Below, piece by piece: positions 8,046 through 15,488 of a stretch of 26,673 bases of DNA. The stretch lies in contig JAKMGS010000007.1 of assembly GCA_022424815.1 (NCBI GenBank), positions 1 to 26,673 of the forward strand. Reading direction: 5' to 3'. The notes under the pieces were generated by a model. The model was given only the letters and a program-made list of their open reading frames with translations, was not told the origin of the DNA and did no database searches. The translations under genes were made by a program, and so were the position numbers. How positions within the stretch are numbered: the first letter of the stretch is position 1; every line of letters starts with the position of its first letter. The stretch is from Schleiferiaceae bacterium (GTDB lineage: Bacteria > Bacteroidota > Bacteroidia > Flavobacteriales > Schleiferiaceae).

Positions 8046-11000
8046 TTAGTGAACGATCATCAATCGTGTGAAGCTCGCTGGTACAGTCGGTACACCTACG
8101 ATGTACAACCCGTTGCCCAATGTGCTCACATTAACCTCAATGCGCTGAACGCCATTCGAAGTAGCTGTGTAAGGCATTGTAGTTACCACGCGACCGTTGA
8201 GATCAAGCACTTGGATGGTGTGATCTCCAGCGGCCAATTCGATTTCCATCGTAGTCTTATCATCCGCCGGGTTCGGGAACAGCTTCAACGATTGGTCAAC
8301 AGGTCCTTCCAAATCGCGCTCTGAAATGCCCAATTGACGAGTCGTTTGAAGTGTAGTCGTTTGGAAAGTACCACGACCGAATGTACCTGCGAAGATATCT
8401 CCCTCTAGTACATCCATATCGTTGGTTGAGCTCTTGTTCGTTCTGTACTGCTTCAATGTGAATACAGGCACACGAGCCAAACCACTATTGTCCGCACCCC
8501 ACTGTGGTTGCGTAGTATTGATGTTCTGTGTAGAGAAGATACCGAACTCAGTACCGATGATGGCATAGTTTGAGTTGCCTTTATCGAATGTCGCTGCATA
8601 TACTGGGAAGTTACCCAAGTTGCCATCCTTCACAACAAAAGTCGGTGAAGCATCCGTGGCGTTAGAACTGTAGTATACGTAGTTCGAGTTGTTGTAGTTA
8701 CCTAAGGTTACCAGTACACGGTCGTTGTCGTTTGGATCTACAGCAATGCTCGTCACATTTCTACCGAAATAGTTGTCTACCAAATCAACAGAAACTGCAG
8801 TAGCACCGCTATCAAGGTCCGCAGTTCCGTAAGAACGTGCGCCTTGCAATCCTGAGATTCTGTACAATCTACCTGAGCTTGTACCCGCCCAAATGTAATT
8901 ACCATCGGCACTTACCTCTAGTGATTGAACTGTACCTGTAATGCTTGCAAGCTTCCACCATTCTGGAGTATCCATGAAATCCAGCGCACCGCGCGTCATC
9001 CAAATAGAACCACTAAAGCCCACAACAAACATGCTGCTCACTGGATCTTGAATGGTAATGCTATCACCCATGCCCATAGCATTTGGCAAGGTGTATTTAA
9101 ATGGCAATCCGCTGGTATTAGAACCTGCAACAATCTCAGCACCTGAATCATAGCTTAGGTCTACCATCGCTACTATCTCAGCAGCAGGGCTAGAATTAAA
9201 TACTACGGTAAACTCACCAGTAGTAGTGTTGAAGTTCCCTGATCCGTCTCCGCTCAAGTTTCCACTGGCATCCGATACCACCAACATGTTTCCACTTTGC
9301 ACCTTGAAGGTAGAAGCAATCAAGTTGGCCGAAGCTTGCATAGGAACAATCTTCGAAGTGAACGTATCCTGTCCTGCATTGGCAAAACCAAGTGAACGAA
9401 CGGCCTGCTCCACTTTGAATTCAACTGAATCCTGACTCAAAGCATCAGCGCTGTTCTCGTACAAGTAGAATGGCGTCATCCAAGAACCAATTCCTTGAGA
9501 GGAACGGCTGTCCCAGAAAGAAGAAAACGATTGACCCTTGTTCTCACTACGACCAATACGGCCTTGCTGGTATTCTGTAAAGTAGATTTTCGGTACCAAC
9601 CAAGAAACAGCAGAAAAACCACCATCACCAGAGAAACCATCAACAGCACCTAGTGCACGACCCTCGTTCGGAGTATTTCCTGAACCGTCCATGACCCAGC
9701 TGCCGTTATCCTGTGTACCACCCACTACATAACGATCAGAAGAAATACCGATGTTGTAGAACTGAGTAGTTGCATAATTCTTATTCAATGTCTGCCAAGT
9801 ATCGCCTCCATTGTTAGAGAAGTAGATACCACCATCATTGACCATATATACTTTTGAGCTATCCGTTGGATGCCATACAACGTCGTGGTTGTCCGCGTGG
9901 ATATTGTAAGGACCGAAACCGTTTACTTGGTTCCAACCTTGTCCTTGTTCCCATTCCCAAACGGTAATACCACCGACGATGACGCGGTTTTTATTGCTAG
10001 GATCAACCCCTACTGCCAAATCGTATTCTCCTTGACATTGTGAGCTACAGAAAGGATCGAAGTAGGTGGATTTCTGACCAATTTTAGTCCAGGTATCACC
10101 GCCGTTAGTAGTACGGTACACACCAGCCAAAGCATTTCCTGAAGTGATTTGAACCACGTAGACGTAATCTGCATCATCAGAGGCAGAGGCAAACATTATA
10201 CGACCTCCACTGCGTGGCAATCCTGTAGAACCTGCGCTAGACTTCGAGATCTCAGTCCATGTTGATCCGGCGTCGGTGCTCTTCATTACTCGGCCCCCTA
10301 AGGTTCCCCAAATATTGCCACCAGCGTCCATATGGATGTCCCAACAAGTTCCGTTTGAACCGATCTGACCTTGCAATGGATTGGTCCAAGCTGATCCTCC
10401 GTTAGTAGTCATGCGAATTCCGGAAGAGGTGGCCGCATAGACTTTGTCGTTATTATCTGGATCACAGACGATGGCACCAATACTGCTCAACGTCGAAGTA
10501 TTTGAAAGCTGAGTGAACGAGTTATCGTTCGCACCTTTCTTAAAGATACCAGCACCTGGGAACCCAGAAGAAGTAGATGCGCCATATCCAGTGGTCCAAG
10601 TATTATATAGTCCTTCACCCGTTCCGTAGTATACATCGCCATTCTTACTGTAGGCAACGGTCATCACGGCTAGGTTCTCTTGATCTGGATTCACTTCCAA
10701 CCAGCTCAAACCGCCGTTGTTGGAGAAATACAAACCACCGCTGACCGAACCCACATACATTTCTGAAGGATTGGCAGGGTTGATCGCCAAACCACGGGTT
10801 CTACCCCCACGGTTGTTTGGACCACGCTCTGCCCAGTTCAAACCGATGGAGCTCTCTGGCATGTTCGCCAAGCTCTCGATAGCGCTTTGGATATCTTCTT
10901 GGGTTACTTCACCAGTAATCTGGTTGGCACGCAGGCTGTGCAAGTATGCAGCAGCTCCAGCAGCACTCTGCTCTTCCACTTGACGTGGAGTGTACTGCGC

Positions 11001-11075
11001 TTTTTTAGGAAGCGCGGTAATTACGGCGGCGGCTAAAACTGTGCCCGCGAGGGCGAATCGTAATCCTTGTTTCAT
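8046..11075 (-). CDS. Secreted beta-propeller (BNR/VPS10-like) protein with T9SS type A sorting domain
   Basis: A 1009-residue exported protein. Residues 1-27 form a Sec signal peptide (basic KQGLR, then an Ala/Val-rich core, cleavage near KAQ). After a helical linker comes WAERGPNNRGGRTRGLAINP at 81-100, the standard opening of this large Bacteroidetes sialidase/VPS10-like propeller family. Asp-box-like SxNGGxxW motifs lie at about 118-125, 224-230, 267-273, 322-329 and 420-427. Further propeller strands follow after 700 (IWAGTSSGRLYRI). The last 80 residues (930-1009, beginning LKLFPNPADD) are a T9SS type A sorting domain, so the protein should cross the outer membrane and be released or attached to the surface. 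No catalytic residues are identifiable; it may be an adhesin, a binding protein or a hydrolase. It is flanked by its own terminator and a promoter-like element. Confidence 0.93.
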   Translation of the reverse strand: MKQGLRFALAGTVLAAAVITALPKKAQYTPRQVEEQSAAGAAAYLHSLRANQITGEVTQEDIQSAIESLANMPESSIGLNWAERGPNNRGGRTRGLAINPANPSEMYVGSVSGGLYFSNNGGLSWLEVNPDQENLAVMTVAYSKNGDVYYGTGEGLYNTWTTGYGASTSSGFPGAGIFKKGANDNSFTQLSNTSTLSSIGAIVCDPDNNDKVYAATSSGIRMTTNGGSAWTNPLQGQIGSNGTCWDIHMDAGGNIWGTLGGRVMKSTDAGSTWTEISKSSAGSTGLPRSGGRIMFASASDDADYVYVVQITSGNALAGVYRTTNGGDTWTKIGQKSTYFDPFCSSQCQGEYDLAVGVDPSNKNRVIVGGITVWEWEQGQGWNQVNGFGPYNIHADNHDVVWHPTDSSKVYMVNDGGIYFSNNGGDTWQTLNKNYATTQFYNIGISSDRYVVGGTQDNGSWVMDGSGNTPNEGRALGAVDGFSGDGGFSAVSWLVPKIYFTEYQQGRIGRSENKGQSFSSFWDSRSSQGIGSWMTPFYLYENSADALSQDSVEFKVEQAVRSLGFANAGQDTFTSKIVPMQASANLIASTFKVQSGNMLVVSDASGNLSGDGSGNFNTTTGEFTVVFNSSPAAEIVAMVDLSYDSGAEIVAGSNTSGLPFKYTLPNAMGMGDSITIQDPVSSMFVVGFSGSIWMTRGALDFMDTPEWWKLASITGTVQSLEVSADGNYIWAGTSSGRLYRISGLQGARSYGTADLDSGATAVSVDLVDNYFGRNVTSIAVDPNDNDRVLVTLGNYNNSNYVYYSSNATDASPTFVVKDGNLGNFPVYAATFDKGNSNYAIIGTEFGIFSTQNINTTQPQWGADNSGLARVPVFTLKQYRTNKSSTNDMDVLEGDIFAGTFGRGTFQTTTLQTTRQLGISERDLEGPVDQSLKLFPNPADDKTTMEIELAAGDHTIQVLDLNGRVVTTMPYTATSNGVQRIEVNVSTLGNGLYIVGVPTVPASFTRLMIVH

Positions 11076-11107
11076 AGGGTGTGATTAACTCTGTTTTCTT
11101 AAAGCAT

Positions 11108-11139
11108 TAAAAATAGGGCGCAACATTCATCCTCGCAAG
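11108..11139 (-). promoter_or_regulatory. Possible Bacteroidetes-type promoter of the beta-propeller gene
   Basis: On the minus strand CTTG (11139-11136) is followed after 20 bases by TATTTTTA (11115-11108), a near match to TTTG-N17-20-TAnnTTTG (one mismatch in each box). It lies in the 66-base gap between lipA and the propeller gene and would leave a leader of about 25-30 bases. The match is suggestive only. Confidence 0.35.
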
Positions 11140-11141
11140 AC

Positions 11142-12029
11142 CTACGCGATGTGCTTTTCAGCGTGATATGAACTGCGCACTAAGGGGCCACTTTCCACAA
11201 ATTTGAAGCCCATTTCTAGACCAATTTCTTCCAGCTCCTTAAACACCTCCGGGGTAATAAACTCAACCACAGGTAAATGGCGTTTTGTAGGCTGTAGGTA
11301 CTGGCCTAGTGTTATAATATCAACATCGGCCTCACGCAATTCGCGCATGGCCTCTATTACTTCTTCCTTGGTTTCGCCCAAACCTAGCATGATACCGCTT
11401 TTCGTGCGACGGATACCCTGTTCCTTCAAGTATCTTAGGACCATGAGTGAACGGTCAAATTGGGCCTGGATTCTCACCTTTCTCGTCAAACGACGAACGG
11501 TCTCCATGTTGTGACTGACGATCTCTGGGTTCGCCTCAATAATGCGATCCACATTGTGCAACTCCCCCTTAAAGTCTGGAATCAACGTCTCCATCGTGGT
11601 CTCAGGGCTAATGCGACGAATGGCCCGTACCGTTTCAGCCCAAATAATAGAACCGCCATCAGCCAAATCATCTCTATCCACCGAAGTCAACACGGCATGC
11701 TTGATTTTCATCAACTTCACACTGCGCGCTACTTTCTCCGGCTCCTCCCAATCTACATTCAAAGGACGTCCTGTTGCCACATTACAAAAGCCACAAGAAC
11801 GGGTACAAATGTTTCCAAGGATCATGAACGTTGCCGTCCCTGCACCCCAACATTCGCCCATATTCGGACAATGACCACTTTCACAAATGGTATGTAGCTT
11901 GTACTTGTCCACAAGACCCCGTACCTGCTTGTAATTCTCACCAGTGGGCAGTTTTACACGCAGCCATTTAGGCTTTTGAACGCGCTCTTTGGTTATTTTC
12001 TCAGTTGTGTTGGTTGGATTGTCGACCAT
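11142..12029 (-). CDS. lipA: Lipoyl synthase
   Basis: Radical-SAM enzyme that inserts two sulfurs into protein-bound octanoyl groups, making lipoyl cofactor for pyruvate and 2-oxoglutarate dehydrogenases and the glycine cleavage system. The 295-residue protein carries both iron-sulfur clusters. The auxiliary cluster is C49, C54 and C60 (CESGHCPNMGEC). The radical-SAM cluster is C75, C79 and C82 (CTRSCGFC). The C-terminal RSSYHA motif at 285-290 supplies the serine ligand of the auxiliary cluster. Blocks such as TSVDRDDLADGG, SHNMETV and the KSGIMLGLGE loop are intact. It lies 33 bases downstream of ytxJ on the same strand and probably shares its transcript. lipB is not in the window. Confidence 0.97.
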   Translation of the reverse strand: MVDNPTNTTEKITKERVQKPKWLRVKLPTGENYKQVRGLVDKYKLHTICESGHCPNMGECWGAGTATFMILGNICTRSCGFCNVATGRPLNVDWEEPEKVARSVKLMKIKHAVLTSVDRDDLADGGSIIWAETVRAIRRISPETTMETLIPDFKGELHNVDRIIEANPEIVSHNMETVRRLTRKVRIQAQFDRSLMVLRYLKEQGIRRTKSGIMLGLGETKEEVIEAMRELREADVDIITLGQYLQPTKRHLPVVEFITPEVFKELEEIGLEMGFKFVESGPLVRSSYHAEKHIA

Positions 12030-12062
12030 ATCTTTCTAACGCACTTGGACGTTTTTAGTTCG

Positions 12063-12449
12063 CTAGTTTTTCATCTCTTTTCGCCACTCTTCAACCGTCG
12101 TTTCGCTTACCCTGTGGTGGGAACCGTGCGCCATTACTTTGCCGTCCACGAGCATAATCAGCTGCGGGCTTTCGTGCCGCACGTTGAGCTCTTCTGCTAT
12201 GGCCATAGACAGGCTTCGCTGGGCAACAACGTCAATATATACCCACAGTTCGTTCTTAGCTGGATCCACCATTAAAAGGCGCTTCATCGCAAACAAACTC
12301 ACACTACAACGAGTGCTGTGTTTGTAGATAAAGGTGGTCCCTTTAAAACGCAGAATACCCGCAACTTCTTCCAAAGACTGCGGGTGTACAAACGGAAATT
12401 CCGTGCTCCTAGTCGAGCTTTTATCCCTGTTGCGCTGGAACCTCAACAT
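12063..12449 (-). CDS. ytxJ: Bacillithiol system redox-active protein YtxJ (monothiol bacilliredoxin-like)
   Basis: Thioredoxin-fold protein of the YtxJ (DUF2847) family, linked to bacillithiol redox chemistry. The key segment is FIYKHSTRCSVSLFAMKRL with the single active-site cysteine at C48 and serine two residues on (TRCSVS), as in the family. It is followed by ELWVYIDVVAQRSLSMAIAEEL, then RHESPQLIML with the cis-proline, and the DGKVMAHGSHH strand. The start is uncertain: the ATG at 12449 gives 128 residues, close to the usual length. An earlier ATG (12482) adds 11 residues with no family likeness. With either start the gene overlaps the small lipoprotein gene, by 29 bases with the one chosen. 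lipA follows after 33 bases. Confidence 0.88.
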   Translation of the reverse strand: MLRFQRNRDKSSTRSTEFPFVHPQSLEEVAGILRFKGTTFIYKHSTRCSVSLFAMKRLLMVDPAKNELWVYIDVVAQRSLSMAIAEELNVRHESPQLIMLVDGKVMAHGSHHRVSETTVEEWRKEMKN

Positions 12450-12540
12450 AAGAATAAGCCGGGCATTTTTCTGCCGTTCCACATGAAGAGAGCGCTAAAA
12501 AGGCGGCTGCTACTGCAGCCAAAGTCAATACTTTTTTCAT
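12421..12540 (-). CDS. Very small lipoprotein (39 aa)
   Basis: Too short for usual ORF cut-offs but convincing on reading. The peptide starts MKKVLTLAAVAAAFLALSSC, a textbook type II signal with charged n-region, Ala/Leu core and lipobox LSSC, so C20 would be the lipidated first residue. The mature part is 20 residues (CGTAEKCPAYSYVEVPAQQG) with a second cysteine and a CPAY word that I recall in similarly tiny lipoproteins of flavobacteria. It ends with TAA at 12423-12421, inside the start region of ytxJ, which begins 29 bases before its stop in another frame; coupling is likely. A 6-bp inverted repeat (12548-12562) lies just upstream of its ATG. Function unknown. Confidence 0.75.
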   Translation of the reverse strand: MKKVLTLAAVAAAFLALSSCGTAEKCPAYSYVEVPAQQG

Positions 12541-12547
12541 CGTTGCG

Positions 12548-12562
12548 ACGATTGAGAATCGT
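12548..12562. repeat. Short inverted repeat in the divergent ung / lipoprotein spacer
   Basis: ACGATT, loop GAG, AATCGT: a perfect 6-bp hairpin 7 bases upstream of the small lipoprotein ATG (minus strand) and 50 bases before ung. It could be an operator half-site pair or a weak mRNA hairpin next to the ribosome site. No regulator is assigned. The rest of the 71-base spacer is AT-rich and should hold both divergent promoters, but I find no full match to the -33/-7 consensus. Confidence 0.35.
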
Positions 12563-12611
12563 TAATTTGCGTGATGTAAAAATAACGCACAAGACGCAAA
12601 GTTGTTGCCGA

Positions 12612-13328
12612 ATGTCCACATTCCTTTCCACAATTGATATTCCACATTGGCGCATCCTCTTCGAGAGGGTGCAAAAAGAGGCCTATTGGAAGGAGTTGAT
12701 GAACCAATTATCTCACGAGGCCCAACATCACACCCTACACCCACCCACAGGCCAAATATTTACTGCGCTCGAGCTATGTCCCGCCCAACAAACCAAATGC
12801 ATCATTGTGGGCCAGGACCCGTACCACGGCCCCGGACAGGCCCATGGCCTTTCTTTCAGTGTCCCGAATGGGCAAAAAATCCCACCCTCTCTTCGCAATA
12901 TCTTTAAAGAGTACCAGAGTGATCTTGGGTTTGAGGAGCCGGGCGGGGGTTCGTTGGAAGCTTGGGCGATAGAGGGGGTTTTATTGCTCAACGCAGTCCT
13001 CACCGTGCGGGACGGAGCGCCCGGCTCCCATCAACATTGGGGCTGGGAGAAGTTCACAATAGCAGCCATTCGTTTCGCGTTGGAGCAAAGCCCCAATGCT
13101 GGATTTATTTGTTTTGGGAAACCTGCGGAGAAATTGGTTCAGGAGGCTTTGGAGGGGCTTGACGCGAGGCCGGTGGTCATCGCTACCCCACACCCCTCAC
13201 CACTGAGCGCCTATCGTGGATTTTTTGGCAGTAAACCCTTCACAACTTTTAATAATAAACAGCTTGAAAAGGGGCGAGAAATTGTAAATTGGAGATTGCC
13301 TTATACCTTCCAGCAAAGGTTGTTTTAG
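12612..13328 (+). CDS. ung: Uracil-DNA glycosylase (family 1)
   Basis: Removes uracil from DNA, starting base-excision repair. The 238-residue protein has the water-activating motif GQDPYHG at 67-73 (catalytic D69), the following GQAHGLSFSVP block, the LLLNAVLTV strand at 124-132, FICFGK at 166-170 and the minor-groove/catalytic loop HPSPLSAYRGF at 194-204 (H194). The frame is open far upstream (to 12318), but that stretch is antisense to ytxJ and the lipoprotein. MSTFLSTIDIPHW at 12612 gives the normal family length with the GQDPYHG position as expected. It is divergent from the lipoprotein-ytxJ-lipA cluster. rmuC follows after 32 bases. The xth gene elsewhere in the window encodes the next enzyme type of the same repair route. 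Confidence 0.96.
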   Translation: MSTFLSTIDIPHWRILFERVQKEAYWKELMNQLSHEAQHHTLHPPTGQIFTALELCPAQQTKCIIVGQDPYHGPGQAHGLSFSVPNGQKIPPSLRNIFKEYQSDLGFEEPGGGSLEAWAIEGVLLLNAVLTVRDGAPGSHQHWGWEKFTIAAIRFALEQSPNAGFICFGKPAEKLVQEALEGLDARPVVIATPHPSPLSAYRGFFGSKPFTTFNNKQLEKGREIVNWRLPYTFQQRLF

Positions 13329-13355
13329 CAAGCTTAGATTCACCCTATACGTTTT
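13324..13355 (+). promoter_or_regulatory. Possible promoter of rmuC
   Basis: TTTA (13324-13327) and TACGTTTT (13348-13355) are separated by 20 bases and resemble TTTG-N17-20-TAnnTTTG with one mismatch in each box. The -7 box ends 5 bases before the rmuC ATG, so the mRNA would be essentially leaderless. Weak evidence. Confidence 0.3.
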
Positions 13356-13360
13356 AAATT

Positions 13361-14752
13361 ATGGAGATAATTTTTGTCATTCTATTTGCCATAGCACTAG
13401 TATTAATCATTTATATCGCCTTGAAGCTAAAGCGTGATCAAACCTCTAGTGAAGGTATTCAAGATGTACCAGAATGGGCGAGTCAACAGTTAAATGAAAA
13501 TAAAATAGCCATTCAATCTCTAACTGCAGAGCTAGAAGAAACAAAAACAGCTTTAACTCAATGCCAAGTAAGTGCTGCAACACAAAAAGCCACATTGGAA
13601 AGTGAACTCATTGCTTCAAAAATCAAGTTAGAGGATGTATTAAAACTTCATGAACAGCAAAAGCAAGAAGCAGAACAAGCCAAAGATGCTATGCGAAATG
13701 AGTTTAAGGTATTAGCTCAAAACATATTAGAAGAAAAATCAAAGCAATTCAAATCCACAAATTCACAAGAACTAGATAAACTATTAGCTCCATTCAAGCA
13801 GAAGTTGGAAGATTTCGAAAAAGCGGTGAAAGACAATCATCAAGAAGAGGTGAAATCAACGACTGCAATGATGGAGCATATTAAAGCTCTGCAGCAAATG
13901 AATAGTAACCTTACTGAGCAAGCCAATGGTTTGGTGAAAGCGCTGCGAGGAGATAATAAAACTCAAGGAAATTGGGGCGAGTTTGTTCTAGAAAAAGCAC
14001 TGGAAATGAGTGGCTTGACGAAAGACAAGGAGTATTCAGTACAAAATAGTTCTACCACTTCTTCTGGAAAGCGATTGCAACCTGATGTTATCATCCATCT
14101 GCCCGAAAATAAAAAGATTATTATTGATTCGAAAGTATCACTTGTGGCATGGGAGGCCTACACGAATTCCGATGATAACCAGGAAGCTCAGAACAATATG
14201 AAAGCTCTTGTAACTAGCCTACAGAATCACATTAAAGGTCTAAGCGATAAAGATTATACTCAGTTATATGGAGTGGATACACCTGAATTCGTGCTCCTCT
14301 TTATACCGGTAGAAGCCGCTTTCATGGAAGTCACGAAATATGACCAAGAGCTCTATGAATATGCGTTTTCTAGGCGAATCATCCTTGTGAGTACTTCCAC
14401 CTTGTTAGCAACATTAAAAACTATTGCTATGGCTTGGAGACAGGAAAAACAAGCCAGAAACGTAATTGAAATTGCTGATGCTGGAGGCAAGTTATATGAT
14501 AAGTTTGTTGGGTTGATAAATGATATTGAGAAACTCGGAAATCAATTCACTACCGCCCAAAATACTTATAACGACACCATGACGAAGTTAAAAGGAAGAG
14601 GCGGATTAATTATGCAGGTTGAGCGCCTGAAAACCTTAGGGAGTAAAACCAAAAAAAGCTTGGACCAAGATCTCTTGGCAGAAGCTTCTTTGAGTGAAAT
14701 AATTGAGGAAGACATCGACTTATCACTAAATGAAAATAACTCGGAAGAGTAA
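13361..14752 (+). CDS. rmuC: RmuC family protein (DNA recombination limiter)
   Basis: A 463-residue membrane-anchored RmuC homologue; the family restrains DNA rearrangement at inverted repeats and has a nuclease-like core. Residues 2-24 are a single transmembrane anchor. About 45-190 is a Glu/Lys/Gln-rich coiled coil. From about 195 the conserved RmuC core appears: LRGDNKTQGNWGEFVLEKALE, LQPDVIIHLPENKKIIIDSKVS, the FVLLFIPVEAAF strand and LVSTSTLLATLKTIAMAWRQE. The C-terminus is acidic. Base composition stands out: the 60 bases from 13501 contain 20 G/C, whereas 60 bases from 17041 in the peptidase gene contain 38. Part of this reflects the Lys/Glu/Gln-rich coiled coil. rlmB starts one base after its stop. 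Confidence 0.94.
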   Translation: MEIIFVILFAIALVLIIYIALKLKRDQTSSEGIQDVPEWASQQLNENKIAIQSLTAELEETKTALTQCQVSAATQKATLESELIASKIKLEDVLKLHEQQKQEAEQAKDAMRNEFKVLAQNILEEKSKQFKSTNSQELDKLLAPFKQKLEDFEKAVKDNHQEEVKSTTAMMEHIKALQQMNSNLTEQANGLVKALRGDNKTQGNWGEFVLEKALEMSGLTKDKEYSVQNSSTTSSGKRLQPDVIIHLPENKKIIIDSKVSLVAWEAYTNSDDNQEAQNNMKALVTSLQNHIKGLSDKDYTQLYGVDTPEFVLLFIPVEAAFMEVTKYDQELYEYAFSRRIILVSTSTLLATLKTIAMAWRQEKQARNVIEIADAGGKLYDKFVGLINDIEKLGNQFTTAQNTYNDTMTKLKGRGGLIMQVERLKTLGSKTKKSLDQDLLAEASLSEIIEEDIDLSLNENNSEE

Positions 14753-14753
14753 T

Positions 14754-15488
14754 ATGGAAAAGGACCAATTAATCTATGGGCTACGTCCCATTTTACAAGC
14801 ACTTCAGGACAACCAAACCCTGGGGAATGTATTTCTTCAAAAAGGAATTGGCGGCGCGCTCTATACCCAACTAGAGGGAGAGCTGCGTTCAGCAGGCATC
14901 GCACCGAAATATGTACCGGTGGAAAAGCTAAACCGCCTGACCCCTGGAAACCACCAAGGTGCCGTGGCCTATCTCAGCCCCATTGAGTTTCAGGATTTGG
15001 AAACAACCATCATGCAAGTCATTGAAAGCGGTCGCAAGCCTTTGATCCTAGCGCTGGACCGCATTACCGATGTACGCAACTTTGGCGCTATAGCACGTAC
15101 TGCCGAGAGTGCCGGTGTTCATGCTATCGTCATTCCTAAAAACGACAGCGCTCCTGTAAACTCGGATGCCATTCGCACCTCAACCGGGGCGCTCTTGGAA
15201 CTGCCTGTTTGTAAAGTGGGACACATGAAAGATGCAGTCTTTTTAGCGCAAAGTCTTGGACTAAAGATCATCGCAGGAACGGAAAAATCGGTAGACGATA
15301 TTTATGCTGCGCCTTTTAACGAAGGGTGTATGCTAATCATGGGGAACGAAGAAACAGGCGTACACAAGAGCCTATTACAATTGGCTGATCACAAAGCTAA
15401 AATCCCTATGATGGGCACGATCAATAGTTTGAACGTGAGTGTAGCCACCGGAATCTTATTGTACGAAGCCGTTAGACAAAGACAATGA
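14754..15488 (+). CDS. rlmB: 23S rRNA (guanosine-2'-O)-methyltransferase RlmB / TrmH-family (SpoU) enzyme
   Basis: SPOUT-class methyltransferase that 2'-O-methylates a guanosine in 23S rRNA (G2251 in E. coli numbering) using SAM. The 244-residue protein opens with the substrate-binding domain (IYGLRPILQALQDNQ; LNRLTPGNHQGAVAYLSP). It then has the three SpoU motifs: LDRITDVRNFGAIARTAESAG (motif 1, with the N and R of the active site), MLIMGNEETGVHKSL (motif 2) and IPMMGTINSLNVSVATGILLYE (motif 3, with the knot-forming N-S-L-N-V-S). The start at 14754 is chosen over 14730 because homologues start a few residues before YG and because it lies one base after the rmuC stop. Its TGA overlaps the ATG of the peptidase gene. 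The exact target nucleotide is inferred from the family. Confidence 0.93.
   Translation: MEKDQLIYGLRPILQALQDNQTLGNVFLQKGIGGALYTQLEGELRSAGIAPKYVPVEKLNRLTPGNHQGAVAYLSPIEFQDLETTIMQVIESGRKPLILALDRITDVRNFGAIARTAESAGVHAIVIPKNDSAPVNSDAIRTSTGALLELPVCKVGHMKDAVFLAQSLGLKIIAGTEKSVDDIYAAPFNEGCMLIMGNEETGVHKSLLQLADHKAKIPMMGTINSLNVSVATGILLYEAVRQRQ

Noticed and set aside
12318..12611. Upstream in-frame extension of ung (about 98 residues)
   Set aside because: It is antisense to ytxJ and the lipoprotein, shows no family likeness, and the protein starting at 12612 already has normal length.
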